A stretch of DNA of 64,000 nt from Arsenophonus sp052401645 (GTDB lineage Bacteria > Pseudomonadota > Gammaproteobacteria > Enterobacterales > Enterobacteriaceae), in contig CP198939.1 of the NCBI GenBank assembly GCA_052401645.1, forward strand, positions 620,001 through 684,000. The letters run 5' to 3'. Made by a program: the position numbers and the translations under genes. Positions 1 through 14,500 of this stretch are shown here, in pieces. The notes beneath the pieces are model-generated. The model did no database searches and was not told where the DNA came from. It saw only the letters and a list, made by a program, of their open reading frames with translations. The first letter of the stretch is position 1, and the number at the start of each line of letters is the position of its first letter.

Positions 1-2793
1 AACTTACTATTATTGATATTTTATTATTACGTTTAATTATATATTTTCTTTTATAAGAAATTAATGTATTTAATGTATTATTTATAGAATTATCATATAA
101 TTATTATTTATTTTATTCTTTACGGTTGTCGTTATGAAAAATAGTTTATAATTATAATTCTGTATACTTTTATTTTTAATAAAGATAATATTATGTATTA
201 ATATACTTGATAAATTAATAATAGTATTTGATATTAATATATCTTTTAAACTAATGATATTAATCATTAGTTATAAAAATAAAAGTATACAATATTTTAT
301 TTTAATATATATCGAATAATCGATTAATTATTTTACTTAAATAAATTACACATAATAATTGATAAGTTTAATTAGTTTTCTACATTAAATATCTTAAGTG
401 AAAGTATTTAAAATAATCTTTACAATTATATAATATGTTTAGTATTTTTAAATAAAAAATTTTAAAAATTAAATTTACTGAAAAGAAAATCATTTAATTT
501 TAAATAAAATAAAATGGATTAACTTATTTTTAACTATTTATTATCTTATATCTCAATTTTTATTAAAATATAAGTAAAATAATAGTTTTAAAATAAATTT
601 TATTATATAGATTTAAGTTATAAACTATATAGTAGTTTATTAATTAATAAAATTGACTAATTCTAAATTATAAAAATTTCTTAATTCATAATTAAAATAA
701 TATTTATGATGTTTTTGCAAAAAAGTAATTAATAATTAAAAAAAATAATATGGATATGTTTTAGTTGATAGTATTAAAGATAAAAAAAATTTTAATTTTT
801 AAAATGAATTAATAATATATTATTTATCATAAATTGATTTATTAATTTAATTATAAATATTTAAAGTTAAGTTCAGATGAATATATATTTTATCTATGGT
901 AAAAGCTAAATATATTCTTTTTTTATAAAAATAAATAATAAAACTTAAATGTATTTATAATAATAGTTTTTACGTAAAAGTATAATTATTATTAATTTAA
1001 TTAATAAAATTTAACTTTCATCAGTAAGTACTCTATACTAATATTCATTTATATAAAAAAGATTAAATATTTATTTATATATAAATAAATAGGTGTACAT
1101 ATAATAATCGATATAAACAACCAATAATGAAGTTAGTTATGTTTTTATTAATAATAAAAAATAAATATTTTTACGATATTTTTGTTATTATTAAGTAATG
1201 GTTAAAATAAAATGTGATAAATTATATTTTTGTTTTTTTTAGAAATGCCTATCTATTTTTTAAAAAAATAAAATATAGAATATAAGATAATCTTGAATAT
1301 TTTCAATAAAATTGATGATATCTTATTAAAATGCTTATTAATATTAATAAGAATGAATTATCATTTATTAGTTTATGTATAGAAATACATTAAAAATATA
1401 TAATAATAAAGCTTGTATTTTTTTATATAACTAAATTTACATAATGCCTACATAAGATAGAGAATATTAAAGAAAATATTCTTGTGGTTATTTTAAATAA
1501 ATTTACACATATCACTAAATATTATATAGTTATTAATTTAATAATTAGTAGTTTAGTTATTTAAACTTTATAATTAAATTATGTTAATGCAAATAAATAT
1601 TATTAGAAATATAATTAAGTATAATAATTAAATATGAATATTATTTATGTAATGAAATAAGATTGATTTTTAATATATAAAATTATAATAGTTAAAACTA
1701 TTATTAAATATTATTTTTTTAAAAAAAATTTATTTTATTTATTTTCAATAATTTGTTTATAAGAATAAACGTTCATCATAGTAAATTTTATAAAATATTA
1801 AAATTGTTTATTATATTTAGTTAGTTTTATTTTTAATAAAAATATTATTAATTTTAATAATTAAAAAAATAATTATTTTAAAAAAATAGAATATATAATT
1901 AATAAAATTATTCAAGATAATGTTAATTGTTTTTATTTCTTTAAAAATAATTTATGAAATAGTGTATTTGAACTTATGTAAATTTAAAATAGTAATTTAA
2001 ATAAAAATATTTATTGAATTACATTTACGCTATAAAATAAATACTAATAATATAATATTATTATATACTAAGTTTTTATTTATAATAGAAAATTTTTTAT
2101 TTATTTGATTGTTTGAGATCTTTTAATGTAGTATATAAATATTAAGTAATATGATTTTTTTATAAAAACTAATTAGATATTAATTATATTAAATCTAGAT
2201 AATATAACAGTTATTATTTTGTTTGAAATAATATAAAATAAAAATATATTTTTAATTTTTTAATATAAATATAAGATATTTATTGATATAATAATTATTA
2301 CCATTAATAAAATATATTACATGAATGAATTATTTTATTTTATATTTTAATTATAGTTATTCATAAATTATCAATATTATTGATAGTGTTGATTATTTTT
2401 TTTGAAGATATTTTATTAATTAATTTATTTAATTATATCATATTCATAATTATAAATTATAATTATTATTAAAAATAATAAATTATATTTATTTTTTATA
2501 GATAATTTAATTATAAAAAGTTTAATATCATTTAAAATAATAAATTATTAATAGATAAAAGGTTTTTTCATTTTTTATTATAAAATAATAATATATTTGA
2601 TATTATTATTTTTGATTTTTAATTCTAAGATAAAAAAATTATTTTTAATATCTAAATAATATTATCACATTTATAAAAACATAATTTATCTTAAATGTTT
2701 TTAAAAATATATTTATATTTTATTTAAATTAGGAGTTTTAGAAATATATATTTTAATAATCTATTAATTTAATTTTTTATCTTTTTAAATTAA

Positions 2794-2837
2794 AATCATT
2801 GAATTAATTTTTTAAATTAAAAATTAATTCAATGATT
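2794..2837. repeat. Perfect inverted repeat, 19-bp arms, 6-base loop
   Basis: Arms 2794-2812 and 2819-2837 are exact reverse complements and contain a few G/C pairs (ATCATTGAATT core). No T-run follows on either side and there is no gene within 3 kb, so a terminator role is not supported. It is one of a family of long palindromes in the noncoding DNA. Confidence 0.85.
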
Positions 2838-3407
2838 ATCTTTTATGAATTACTAAGTATAACTTATATATATATTAATATTAAAATTAATAGTTTTAGA
2901 TTATATATTAATTGATAATCTTATTAATAAATTATATATTTATGGTAGTAATATATAATTTATTAATATATATTTTATATAAAATTTAATTGTTTTAATA
3001 CAAGGATAATTCTAAATAAAGATATTAAAAATTAAGATATAAAATTTAATAATTATAAATTATAATGAATTTATAATTAAAAACTAAATTGATAGTTAGG
3101 TTATTTAATTATTATTATATGTATTGAATAATAATTTATCATATGTAATTATAATAACTTGATATGGTCATGAAATTTTATTAATTAGTTGATAATGGAA
3201 ATTGATGAATAAAAAATTTTTAATTGATATTTAAAAATTTTTATAATAAATTTTATCATCGATAAAATTTATTAGATAATAGAAGTTAGCTATCTAATAA
3301 ATTAAAAATCAATAAAGTTTTATATAGTTTTTATAGAAAAATAATCGAAATTATTAAGTTTTCTTTGAAGAAGATATATATTATTTTTATTATTAATAAT
3401 TTATTTA

Positions 3408-3446
3408 TTTATAATAATTTATTTAAAATAAATAAATTATTATAAA
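3408..3446. repeat. Perfect inverted repeat, 17-bp arms
   Basis: Arms 3408-3424 and 3430-3446 are exact reverse complements, pure A/T, with a 5-base loop. There is no gene nearby. Confidence 0.8.
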
Positions 3447-6218
3447 ATTAAATGATATTCATATATCAAAACATAAATTAACAATAAAAGAAATTCTATT
3501 ATAAATAATAGATTAAAAAATTAATAAGCCATATTAATTATTACTAAATTATATACTCATTATTTTTATTTATTATAAATTATTAATTGTTTTTTTAAAT
3601 ATGATTAAAATAGGTGATATAATAATTATATTTTGTTTATTAATATTTATTATTAGTAATTTATTTCTTAAATAAAAATTATTTTAATAACTTAATTAAG
3701 TTAAAGATTATATCTTTAATAAAACAGTTTTCTATAATAGAATGAATATTCTATTTTTTCGCTATTATTATTTACAAATAAAATTATTAATTTTAATCTA
3801 TTTAAACACGATTTTTATCGTCAAAATATTCATTATGTTTTTAATAAATTAATATCATAATTTATTTTAAAATAAAATTTAATGTTTAAATTTAATATAA
3901 TATTAATATTGTATTTTTATTATTTAATATAAATATAATGATTAATAAAATTAATTTATTTTAATATATAATATAAAAAATACTATTTTTTATTAATAAA
4001 TAATATTATTGATTTTATTTATTAATTTCTAGTTTTTATTTAAAAAGATATTTTTGTTTTAAATATTATTTGAAATTTATAATTTATTATAATAAATTAT
4101 ATTTTTTATAATTTATTTATATATTTAAAAGATTAAAATGTTTTTTTACATAAAATATATTTATATTTTATAAACTATATATTTTATTTTTTAAGTATTA
4201 ATTTTTGATGATAATATAGTTTATTAATATTTATAAATATTAGATTAATACATGAATTATCTTAAATATTCTTATATAATTTTATTTTATAATTTTAATG
4301 ATTAAAAAACAAATTATTGATATTATCAATAATATTAAATATTAATTTAATTCTTATTTTTAATTTTTAAATTATAATATTAATTGTAATATTAATTTTG
4401 TGATTTTTGATATCAATAAGTATATTGATATTTTTTATAAAAAAAATAAATTTATATTTATTTTTATTTCTAATAGTTTAATTACTTATATAAAAATTTT
4501 TTTTTAAAACTTTATTTTTTTATCGAAAGATTTAATCTTTATATTTTATATAGTTAATTATAATTATAAGATATTTTTATAAATTTAGAAAAATGTTTTT
4601 ATTCGCTTATCAAACAATGATAGCATTTAGTATTTTTAAATTAATTTAATTAAACTATATATTTATTAATTATCTTAATAGATTAATGCTTGTTGTTAAT
4701 TTATTGAAATATTTTTAAAAAATTATTTTTTGATAAAAATTTAATATAAGTTAAATTAACTTGAATAAATATTAAATATCTTTAATATACTATTATTATA
4801 ATATAAGTTATAATAATAGTAAAATTAAAGTAATTATTAATTACTATTTATATCTTTATTTTTATAAATTATTTAATAAATATGATATATTTAAATTTAT
4901 TTATATATTTATCGATCATTAAATGTACTTATTCTTATTAAATATAGTAAGATTATCTATCTTATCAAAGATATAATATATTTTTTTGATGAATAATTAA
5001 TTAATTATTTAACATTATTCCTATTATAAACTTATTTTTATTTATAAATAAAATTATTAATTTTATAATATAATTTAAAATTTTAATTATTATTAATTTT
5101 TTATTAAAAATATTTTTTCTTAAATAAAATATTTCTATTTTATAAATTTAGAAGAATAAAATATAGCAATAATACTAATTATTATATGAAGATGATTTAT
5201 TTAAAAGATCTGATAAAATATCTTTATATTATAATTTATACATAAAACATGATAAGTTATTATATTAATGAATTTTATAACCTATACTAAAAGATCACTA
5301 AATTATAATATCGATATTTATATATTATTTCTTAATCGTTAGATTTAAAAATAATTGATAAATATTTATGATTAATATTTCGTAAATATTAAATTTATTG
5401 ATAATTAAATTGTTATAAATAACCAGTTAATTTTTATATATTAATTGAATATAGTGTTAGAAATTTTCTAATATAAATTATATTTATTTAATTCTAATTA
5501 ATATTAAATAAACTATTTTATTTATTTAATAACGATTATGATAATATTTCAAATTATTTTCTTATAAAATAAAAAAATTAACTACTATATTTTATAGAGT
5601 ATATTTTATTTTAGTAGTCTATGATAAGAAATTTTAAAAAAAGTTGGTTATCAAGATAATAAGATGATATATATAACTATATTTTTTTAGTTATTTATAT
5701 GATCTAATTATTATTTTTTAAAATTAATTAAATATTAATATATCGCTTATAATTGATAAGTTAAAACTATTATGAATAAATTTTATAAATATATAATATT
5801 TATTTTTATTTTTAATATCATTATTGATATAATTTAATTAAATATTATAATATAAGTATTTTTTTTAAAATTAAAGTTAATATCTTTTTATAGATAAAAT
5901 CTAATAATTTTTATAATTAAATTATTAAAATAATTACAGATGAATGATAATACAAATAAATTAATAAATATTATAATAATATATTAATAATAAAATTATA
6001 AATCTTATTCTTTATAATTCATTACTTAAAAAAGATGTAATCTTATAAAATATAAATAATTAAATTACTATTAAAATAATTTTATTTATATCATATTAAA
6101 TTTATGATTTATATATTATTTACTTATTAATAAGTAAATCTTAAAAATAATATAAAAGTAATATTTCTATATTTTTATATAGACAAAAATATAATATTTC
6201 GTCATAATTTCTCATTAT

Positions 6219-6303
6219 GGAAGGATGGCCGAGTGGCTTAAGGCAACGGTCTTGAAAACCGTCAATGGGAAACTATTCTAGAGTTCGAATCTCTATCCTT
6301 CCG
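6219..6303 (+). tRNA. serT: tRNA-Ser, anticodon UGA
   Basis: An 85-base class II tRNA that decodes UCN serine codons. The acceptor stem GGAAGGA (6219-6225) pairs with TCCTTCC (6296-6302), followed by discriminator G at 6303. The anticodon stem ACGGT/ACCGT encloses loop CTTGAAA, with TGA at 6253-6255. The long variable arm (AATGG, GAAA loop, CTATT) is typical of tRNA-Ser, and the T arm TAGAG-TTCGAAT-CTCTA is canonical. It closely resembles E. coli serT. The 3' CCA is not encoded (the next bases are TAAA), so CCA-adding enzyme must supply it. Its G/C content stands out sharply from the surrounding DNA, and it is the only gene I can support in the first 28 kb. Confidence 0.97.
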
Positions 6304-6831
6304 TAAAAATTTTTTTGAATTAATCAATATTGGTTAAAATTAAATGTATTTTCTACTTTAGAAAACTTAAATCTTATTTTTTAAAATTAAATAATCAAAA
6401 AAACTTATAGAATATATATTTTTTTATTTTATTAATCAATTTATTTTAATATAATAAAATTATGTAATATATTTTATATATACTTAATTAGCATAATCCA
6501 AAAGTTAATATATATTATATATAGTTTTTATTGATTTTATTTTTTTATTTATTATAAAATAGATAATAATAAGATATTAATATAAATTAATAATATTATA
6601 ACTAATTTATGATCTAAATTTTGAAGTAAAAATAACATTTATAATCGGTTTAATCTTATTTTTAGTTTAGTATTTAAATTAATTCTTATTTTTGTATGAA
6701 AGTTATTAATTTTTTTTATTTATTATAATCATTAATTTTATAGCAAAATAATATTTATTGATAATTATTTTTATTTATATTTAAAATATTATAAGTGAAT
6801 ATCATATTGATATAATACTAATTGTTTATTT

Positions 6832-6873
6832 AATTTACATTAATAATTAATTAATTAATTATTAATGTAAATT
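6832..6873. repeat. 42-base perfect palindrome
   Basis: Arms 6832-6852 and 6853-6873 are exact reverse complements with no spacer (21 bp each; one C/G pair, the rest A/T). It lies about 530 bases beyond the tRNA-Ser gene, too far and without a T-run to be its terminator. Confidence 0.9.
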
Positions 6874-8516
6874 ATTATTAATATTTAAACATTATTTTAA
6901 TCAATCCTAGATTAATACTATTAAAATATTTTAATGTTATAATCTTTAAATAAATTTAATAGTTAATATAATTAATTTATAGTATTTGTTTATTAACATT
7001 TCATTTTTTTCAATTAATATATTTTATATTTAAAAAATCTTTTTTAAAAAAATATTAATAACATTTATTTCTTATTAGATAAATTTCGTTATAAAGAATA
7101 TTCCGATCTATTTTAGAAATTTTAATATGAACTTCTTAGAATATATAGAGGTATTTATTTATAATATTTTTTTAAATTAATAAATTTAATTCTATTTGTT
7201 AAATTAAATAATTAATTATTTATTGAAAAATTGTTTTATTTATTTTTTTAAAATAAAGTATTTTATATTATTAATATTTAATTAAATTAATTATTTAATA
7301 TATTTAATTAATTTATTTTAGTTATAAGAATCAAATATAAGATAATAATATTATAGATTATTTGTTTATTAAATGGGAATATTTTTAATATTATCGCAAT
7401 ACATACACAGTCTTGATTTCTCATTTTAAATCAATTTTAATTAATAATTAATAACTCAAAATCTTTTATCATAATTTTTATTAATTAAGTTTCAATTTTT
7501 AAATATCACTTTTTAAAATTAAAATTATTTATTGATAAATTAAATCTTGTATAAATTTTTATTAAAAATAATAAATTTATTCTTTAATATATACTATAAA
7601 AATTTAGTTATATTTTTTTAATTCTGAAAATATTTTATATTTATTTAAAATTGTTATTTTTCTTTAATAAAAAATATTTTTCTTAAAAAATGATTAATTT
7701 TGTCATTTTAATGACATTTTAATCTCATTAGTTATGATATTTTAAATGTAATATTTTCTTAGTATATTCAAGTAGTGATATCTATATAATAGATAAGTCA
7801 TTAAATATATTCATATCTATCATAAGATTTTAGAATCTTATAATATTAAATTAAGTATTATTTCTATGTTTATTTTTTTGTTGTGTTCGATTGTTAATTG
7901 ATTTTACATGTTTATAATAATTCCTTTAAGATAATTCATATTATAATAAATATTACTTAATTTTATAATTATAATTTCCATATAAAAGTTTTTTTTAAAA
8001 AATATAAATAATAAATATTAATAATTTAATTAATTTTTCTTTAATATATATTTTAATATTAAAATATATATTAAATATAATAACTTTTCTAATCTTAATT
8101 TACTAATAGATATTCACTAAATAAAAAAAAATAAGTTATAAAATAACATAATTATTGTTAATTTAAATTAATCTTTTCAAGATTTTTTCTCAATGAATTT
8201 AATTCATTAATTTATTATTGTTTATAACAATATTGACTTAGATATGAGATAATTTTATTCAGAAAATAAATATAGTACTAAATAAATAATATCAGGATAT
8301 TATTATATTTATGAAATGATTTTTTTTATTTAAAATTATGAATTAATATATATACTTAGATTCAATTATTTTATCGTTATTTATTAAAATTTTAATTTAT
8401 AAAATTTTTAAAGTTTTTTATTTAACTTTTTTATTATATTTTAAATTTTTTATTTTTTTAAAATTATAAAATTTTTTATTAAAAAATAATAAATATTTAA
8501 AATCTATTTTTGTTTG

Positions 8517-8560
8517 ATCTATTTATCTAATTTATTAATAAATAATCTAGATAAATAGAT
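8517..8560. repeat. Inverted repeat, 13-bp arms
   Basis: Arms 8517-8529 and 8548-8560 are exact reverse complements (ATCTATTTATCTA and its complement). The loop itself contains the palindrome TTTATTAATAAA. There are no neighbouring genes. Confidence 0.75.
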
Positions 8561-11500
8561 AATAATATGATTATATCTATTTTCTAAATAAATTTTTAAT
8601 TTTATTAAATATTTTATAATAAATTTATATACTATCGATTAATTTATTAATAATTAGTTATTGCTATTTTATTTTTATTAATAATGAAATAAAAAAATTT
8701 CTATTATAATTTTATTTTTTAAATATTAAATTATAACTTATTAATCAATTAATTTAAATTTTATTTCTTTTATTTTTTATATAATTTTTATATACTGATT
8801 TTAGTTTTTCAGTTTATTTTTTAATAAATATATTTTAAATATTATATCTATAATTTCATTAAATAAATTCTCATAATTAGTAAATTTTGAATATTTTAAT
8901 TATGAATAGTTGTTAAAATATATAGCTTATTATCATCAAAGTAACTTATAATCTCAATAAGTAATTTAAAATAAGTTAATATTAAATATGGAAATTAAAT
9001 TTAATTTAAATAAAATTAATATAACATTATTAAAATGTTATGATAAAATTATATTTTTAGGTACTATAAATATAATTTTATTTTTTAAAACAAGATAAGT
9101 ATAGATATTTATAACACTGAATATTAATTAAAAGTATTGAAATCAATTTAGTTATAGTAAAAAATCTTTTCATGATTTTTTATATTAACTCTATTAAAGT
9201 TATAAATACTTTTATTTTTTGCAATTTATAATTTGATTATCTATCAGATAATATATTAAAAAAGATTAGTTATTTTTTATTTAGTATTGAATATTTAAAA
9301 AATATAATATTTTTATTATTAATTTTATAACTAATAGTATTAGTTAAAGTTAACATTTTAAAACTTTTGGTAATTTATTTAATATTTTATATTAAAATTG
9401 ATAGAATATCAGAAAAATTGTTTTATTTTTTTTATTATCTTTTTATAAAAAATTTTATAATTGTAATATTAATAGATTTTTTTTATTTTTTTATATGTTC
9501 TTTTTTCATAATAATTTTTATTATAAATAACTTTCAAGTCTTTTAATTTACTATATGAATATATTTAAAAAATATTTTTAGTTATATAAATTTTATTTTC
9601 TTTAATGATTAAGAGAGTTCTATAAATACTATTAAAATTTTAATAGTTATATTTTCTTATAATCAAATAAATGGAGATATTTATAAATAAAATTTAATAA
9701 ATAAACTTATTTTTATTTTGATTATTTCAATATAATCAATTTTTTATTTTTATAAAATATATTTTATAAAAATAAGAATTATTTTTGAAAAAATCTACTA
9801 TTATTTAAACAATTAAAAAGTTTCTGATATTTAAATATGTTTATATTTTAAATTCTTAATTATTTTAAATAATTAAAGATAAACGATAGATTAATTTTAT
9901 ACATTTAAATATTAAGTTTATTAATTGATATTCAAATATTATTAACTTATAAATAGTTTACTTTGTTATTAGAAAAATAAATTATTTTATTTTAATTTAT
10001 ATAATTTATTTTCTAAATTAGAATAATTTATTATTATAATTATTACAATATTATTTTATTTTTAAACTTTAATTTAAATATTATTGATAATAAATTTACA
10101 TACATAATATAATATTAGATATTTTAATTAAAGAGAATTATTTTTTAAATATAAAGCAAAATAAATCAATATCAAAAATAAAAATAATTTATTTATTTTA
10201 AATCTTAAATTTTATTTAGTTTTTTTATAAAATAAAATTTGTTAGATAATTTTAAAGTTCCCTTAAAGATTTTTTTATCCTAATTAATTTAGTTATTTTA
10301 ATAACCAAAATATAATTTTCGATAATTTAAAAATTAAATTAAAAAATTTTAAAAATTATTATTTGGATAATTTTAGATATTTAATTTTAATTAAATAAAT
10401 TGATTCATTGATCTGAATTATTTTAGATATTGATTTATAAACCTGTTATATATGAATATTGAAAAAGATTTTTTATTTGATAATCTATATTTGATATATT
10501 TTAAATATCTAAAGAAACAAGGAATTTATTTTAGTTTTAAAAATAAATTAAAACTATTTTACTTATTCTCAATAAATTCCATTAGATTACTAATCTAATA
10601 ATTAAAATTAAAAAATATATTAAGATTTATCTAATATAAAATTATTTTTATAAAAATTTATATAATAAGATTTTATTAATTTATAAAGATTTTGAAATTA
10701 TCGATATAATACAAACTTTTTTTTAAAAATTTGTTAAAAAATTATTGTTTATTAATAAATTCTTTTAATAATAGTTTATTAATTAAAATTTTATAGTAGT
10801 TACTATATATTATTAATTTATTTACATAAATATATAATTTTTTAGATAGTTATTCTTTTCTTAAATATTGAATTTTTTATTTTTTACATATTATTATCAT
10901 TTTTTAAATATCAAAAATTATTTTTATAATTTAAATTATAAAATTATAGTTATTATTATTGATCGTTAATATTATTATCTATAGTATTTTATTTATTATA
11001 AAATATTTAGATTTTTAAATTTTATTATTTTTATTATTTATAGTAAATTATAATTTATAATTATACGATTAAATATTAATAGTATTTATATGATTATTGA
11101 AATTATAATAAATCTATCTTTATAAATAATTTATTTTTATTTTAAAAGATAAAAAGATTTATTTTTACCAAAATAATTTAAGATAAATTTTAATTTTTGA
11201 ATTAATTATAAAATCTAATTTTGATTAATAAATATCCATGTCTTTATATGATTTTTATCATATTAATTTATTTTAAAAAGATAATTTTAAATTTTTAAAG
11301 TTATTTTTTAGTTTTATTGCTTTATTAAATTAATTTATTTTTTATCTTATTATCATCTATATACATTTTATAATTATGAATATTATTATAATTATAATAA
11401 ATTATATATCGTTATTTTATGAGATAAAGATCCTGTTCATTTTTATTAAAATATAAAATTATTATTTTTTTTAATTAATTAATGATGCGTTACCGATAAT

Positions 11501-14500
11501 TTAAATATATAAAATATATTAATATATAATTATACAAATAATAAATATAATTTATGGCATAAATAAGATAGTAATTAAGTTAAATATATTTAATAAATAG
11601 AATGATATTAATAATTATAAGTTTAATTTAAATAAAAGATTAATTTTAATAACTAAATGTTTAATTTTACCATATTAACTTTAATAAATTTTATCATAAA
11701 TATAAATAATAAAATTGTTTATTTTAAAATAAAAAATACCTTTATTTTTATAAATTTTTAAAAATTTAAATTTTAAGTATTTTAAAATATCTTAAAGTTT
11801 AATTATTATCAATAATATCTTTTATCATTTTATTAATTTTATATTAAAGTAAGATTATAAAAAAAATTATATTTTATATTAAAGTTTCATAACTCATTAA
11901 CTGATTAAGTTATAATAAAATTTATTAAATAATGATATAGACGTTCATTAAGAAATAATTAAATTTAGATGTTTTTATATAAATTAATCATATTTTTACT
12001 TTTAAAAAACTATTAAATTTAGTATTTTAATTTTATTTTTAATATGAATTATCTATTTGATAACTATTGATAATTTATATAAATTAAATTAAATATTTCT
12101 TTGATATAAAAAGTTTATATTTCATTTATATATTTATAATATACTTCTTTTTTTGTTTGTTTATGAATTTAAAATAGTATTTTATTAAAAATTAAACTAT
12201 TTTTTATTTATTATAAAACTTTTTAATTCTTTATTTTTGTAACTATATATTATAAAGCATTTGATATTTTCATCATAATTTATTATTAAATCATTTTTAC
12301 TATTGTAAATATTAATATTTTAATTATATTTTATATATTATCAATTTATTTATATTTAAAATAAAGAAATTATGTTTAATGAAATAAATAACTGAAATAT
12401 TATTAATAATTATTAAAAAATTAAAATTTTTAAATTATTTTTAAATAGAGATATGATTACTAAATAAATTTATTAAATATTATTTTATTAAATTAACTTA
12501 CTCCTTGTATAATATTTACAAATATTAATTATAAATTGTAGTATTATTAATAATAAATCTTATTTTTTTATAAAATTTATAATATTTTATAAAAATTATC
12601 TGAAATCTTAATGAATTAAAGGATATAAAATATCTGATAAATATTTTTATAAAATTTATTTAATAACAAATTAGATAAATAAATTTATATAAAATAAAAA
12701 AATAATCAATATATATTTTATAATATGTAAAAAATTATAATTTAAATTTAAAAAAATAATTATTTAATAGTATGATATTTATTTGTTAAATTTTTATTTT
12801 TTAGAATTTTAAAAAAAATACATATAATATTTTTTATATTATTTTAAAATTAAAAAAAATTTTATAATTTTTAATTTTAAAATATTAGTTAACAACTTAT
12901 TTTATTTGTTTAAGTAAGTTAAAAATCATGTTAAGTTTGAAAAATATTTTTATTAGTTAAAATTAATATCATCATAGTATATGATAATTAATTTTTTCTT
13001 ATAAAAGTTAATGAGTAAACATCGTTATTAAAAAAAATAAAAATATATTTAATTAATAACTAATAAAGTATAATTAATTATATGAAAATTATTTTGTTAT
13101 ATCTTATATATAAAATTTGTTTTATAAGAAAGTTTAATTAATTTTAACTACTTCATTTTTATAGTATTTAATTATATTTTTTATTTATTTATAACATTAT
13201 TTACTATATGTATAAAATATTATTCTTCTGAGTAAATTTATTAATTTAATATAATAACTATTTATCATATTAATAATAAAAGAAAATATTTATTTCAGAT
13301 ATAAAATAAAAAAACTGAATATTTAATAAAAATCATTAAATATTAATATCTTTATAAATATATTTCTTTACAATTTAGATTAATTAATTTTAAATATTAA
13401 ATAAGAAGATATATTCCATTTTATGTTAAAATATTTCAAATATTCAAAAAACATTAAAAGAGAGAAATTTTTTTAATTTTAATAAGATTATTTTATTTAT
13501 TTTTATAAACTTTATAAAATACTTAAATAAGAAATTTTATTATTTAAGCTGTATATAATAATAAAAATATAACTATATTTACATAAAATATAAAATACTT
13601 AGTTAATATATATATTGTATATATTTTTTAAAAAAAAATAAAATTAAAATAAATTTAATGATTAAATTTATTTATTAATATATAAATAATACAATTAAAT
13701 TTAATAAAAATAAAATATATCAATTTAAATTTTTTATTTTTAATAAAATTGTTATATAAAAAGTATTTATTTATCAAAAGAATTATCAGTAATAATATAT
13801 ATGAATAATAAAATATAAATTATTTTATAATAATATTAAAATAATAATTTTATTTATATAGTTAAAATCGTAATTTTTAGATCTAAAATATTAAAATTAA
13901 TGATTTTAATAATTATTAATGTTAATGATTATAAAATTAGAAATGAAATTATTGAGAATAATTACGAATAATTACTAGTATATATAAAAATAGAAGTATT
14001 ATTATATTCTTAATATAATAATACTTATTAATTTAATTAAATATTAATTAATTTATTTTAAAAATTGTAATTATATAAAGTTTTTATTATTTTAAATTTT
14101 AAAAATATTGTTTAAAGTTCATCGATAATTATTATTGCTGAATAAAATTTAGAATAAGTTTTAATATAAAAGAATAATATAAGTTATTAACTAAAAAATA
14201 AATATTAAATAATTAATTGTTAATAACAATATATATTAATTAATAAGGATAGAATAAATAATAGTATATTATATCTAAATTTTATTTCAATATATCACTA
14301 TTTAGATATTCTATTTCATATTTTATAAATCTCTATTGATAATCATTTTATTTAAATAAAATTTGGTATTTAAAATTTATCATTATTTGAAATAAAAAAA
14401 AATAAATTTAAGATTTTAATAATAAAAATATATTTCAATTAGATATAAAAATTTAATTTATTATATAATAAAGATTATAAATCATTTTATAATGTATATT

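Larger units (their letters stand above)
1..6218. other. Very AT-rich noncoding region, no gene seen
   Basis: I see no open reading frame with recognisable homology, no rRNA and no convincing regulatory site here on either strand. The only computed ORF (82-267, minus) is a low-complexity run of Ile, Asn, Lys and Leu expected by chance at this composition. The stretch does contain long perfect inverted repeats, for example 19-bp arms at 2794-2837, 17-bp arms at 3408-3446 and a 24-base palindrome at 1068-1091. I interpret it as fully eroded former coding DNA, by analogy with readable relics elsewhere in the window, but no ancestral gene can be identified. Confidence 0.7.

Noticed and set aside
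82..267. 61-codon minus-strand ORF
   Set aside because: Low-complexity Ile/Asn/Lys/Leu sequence, no ribosome-binding site, no family resemblance; expected by chance.
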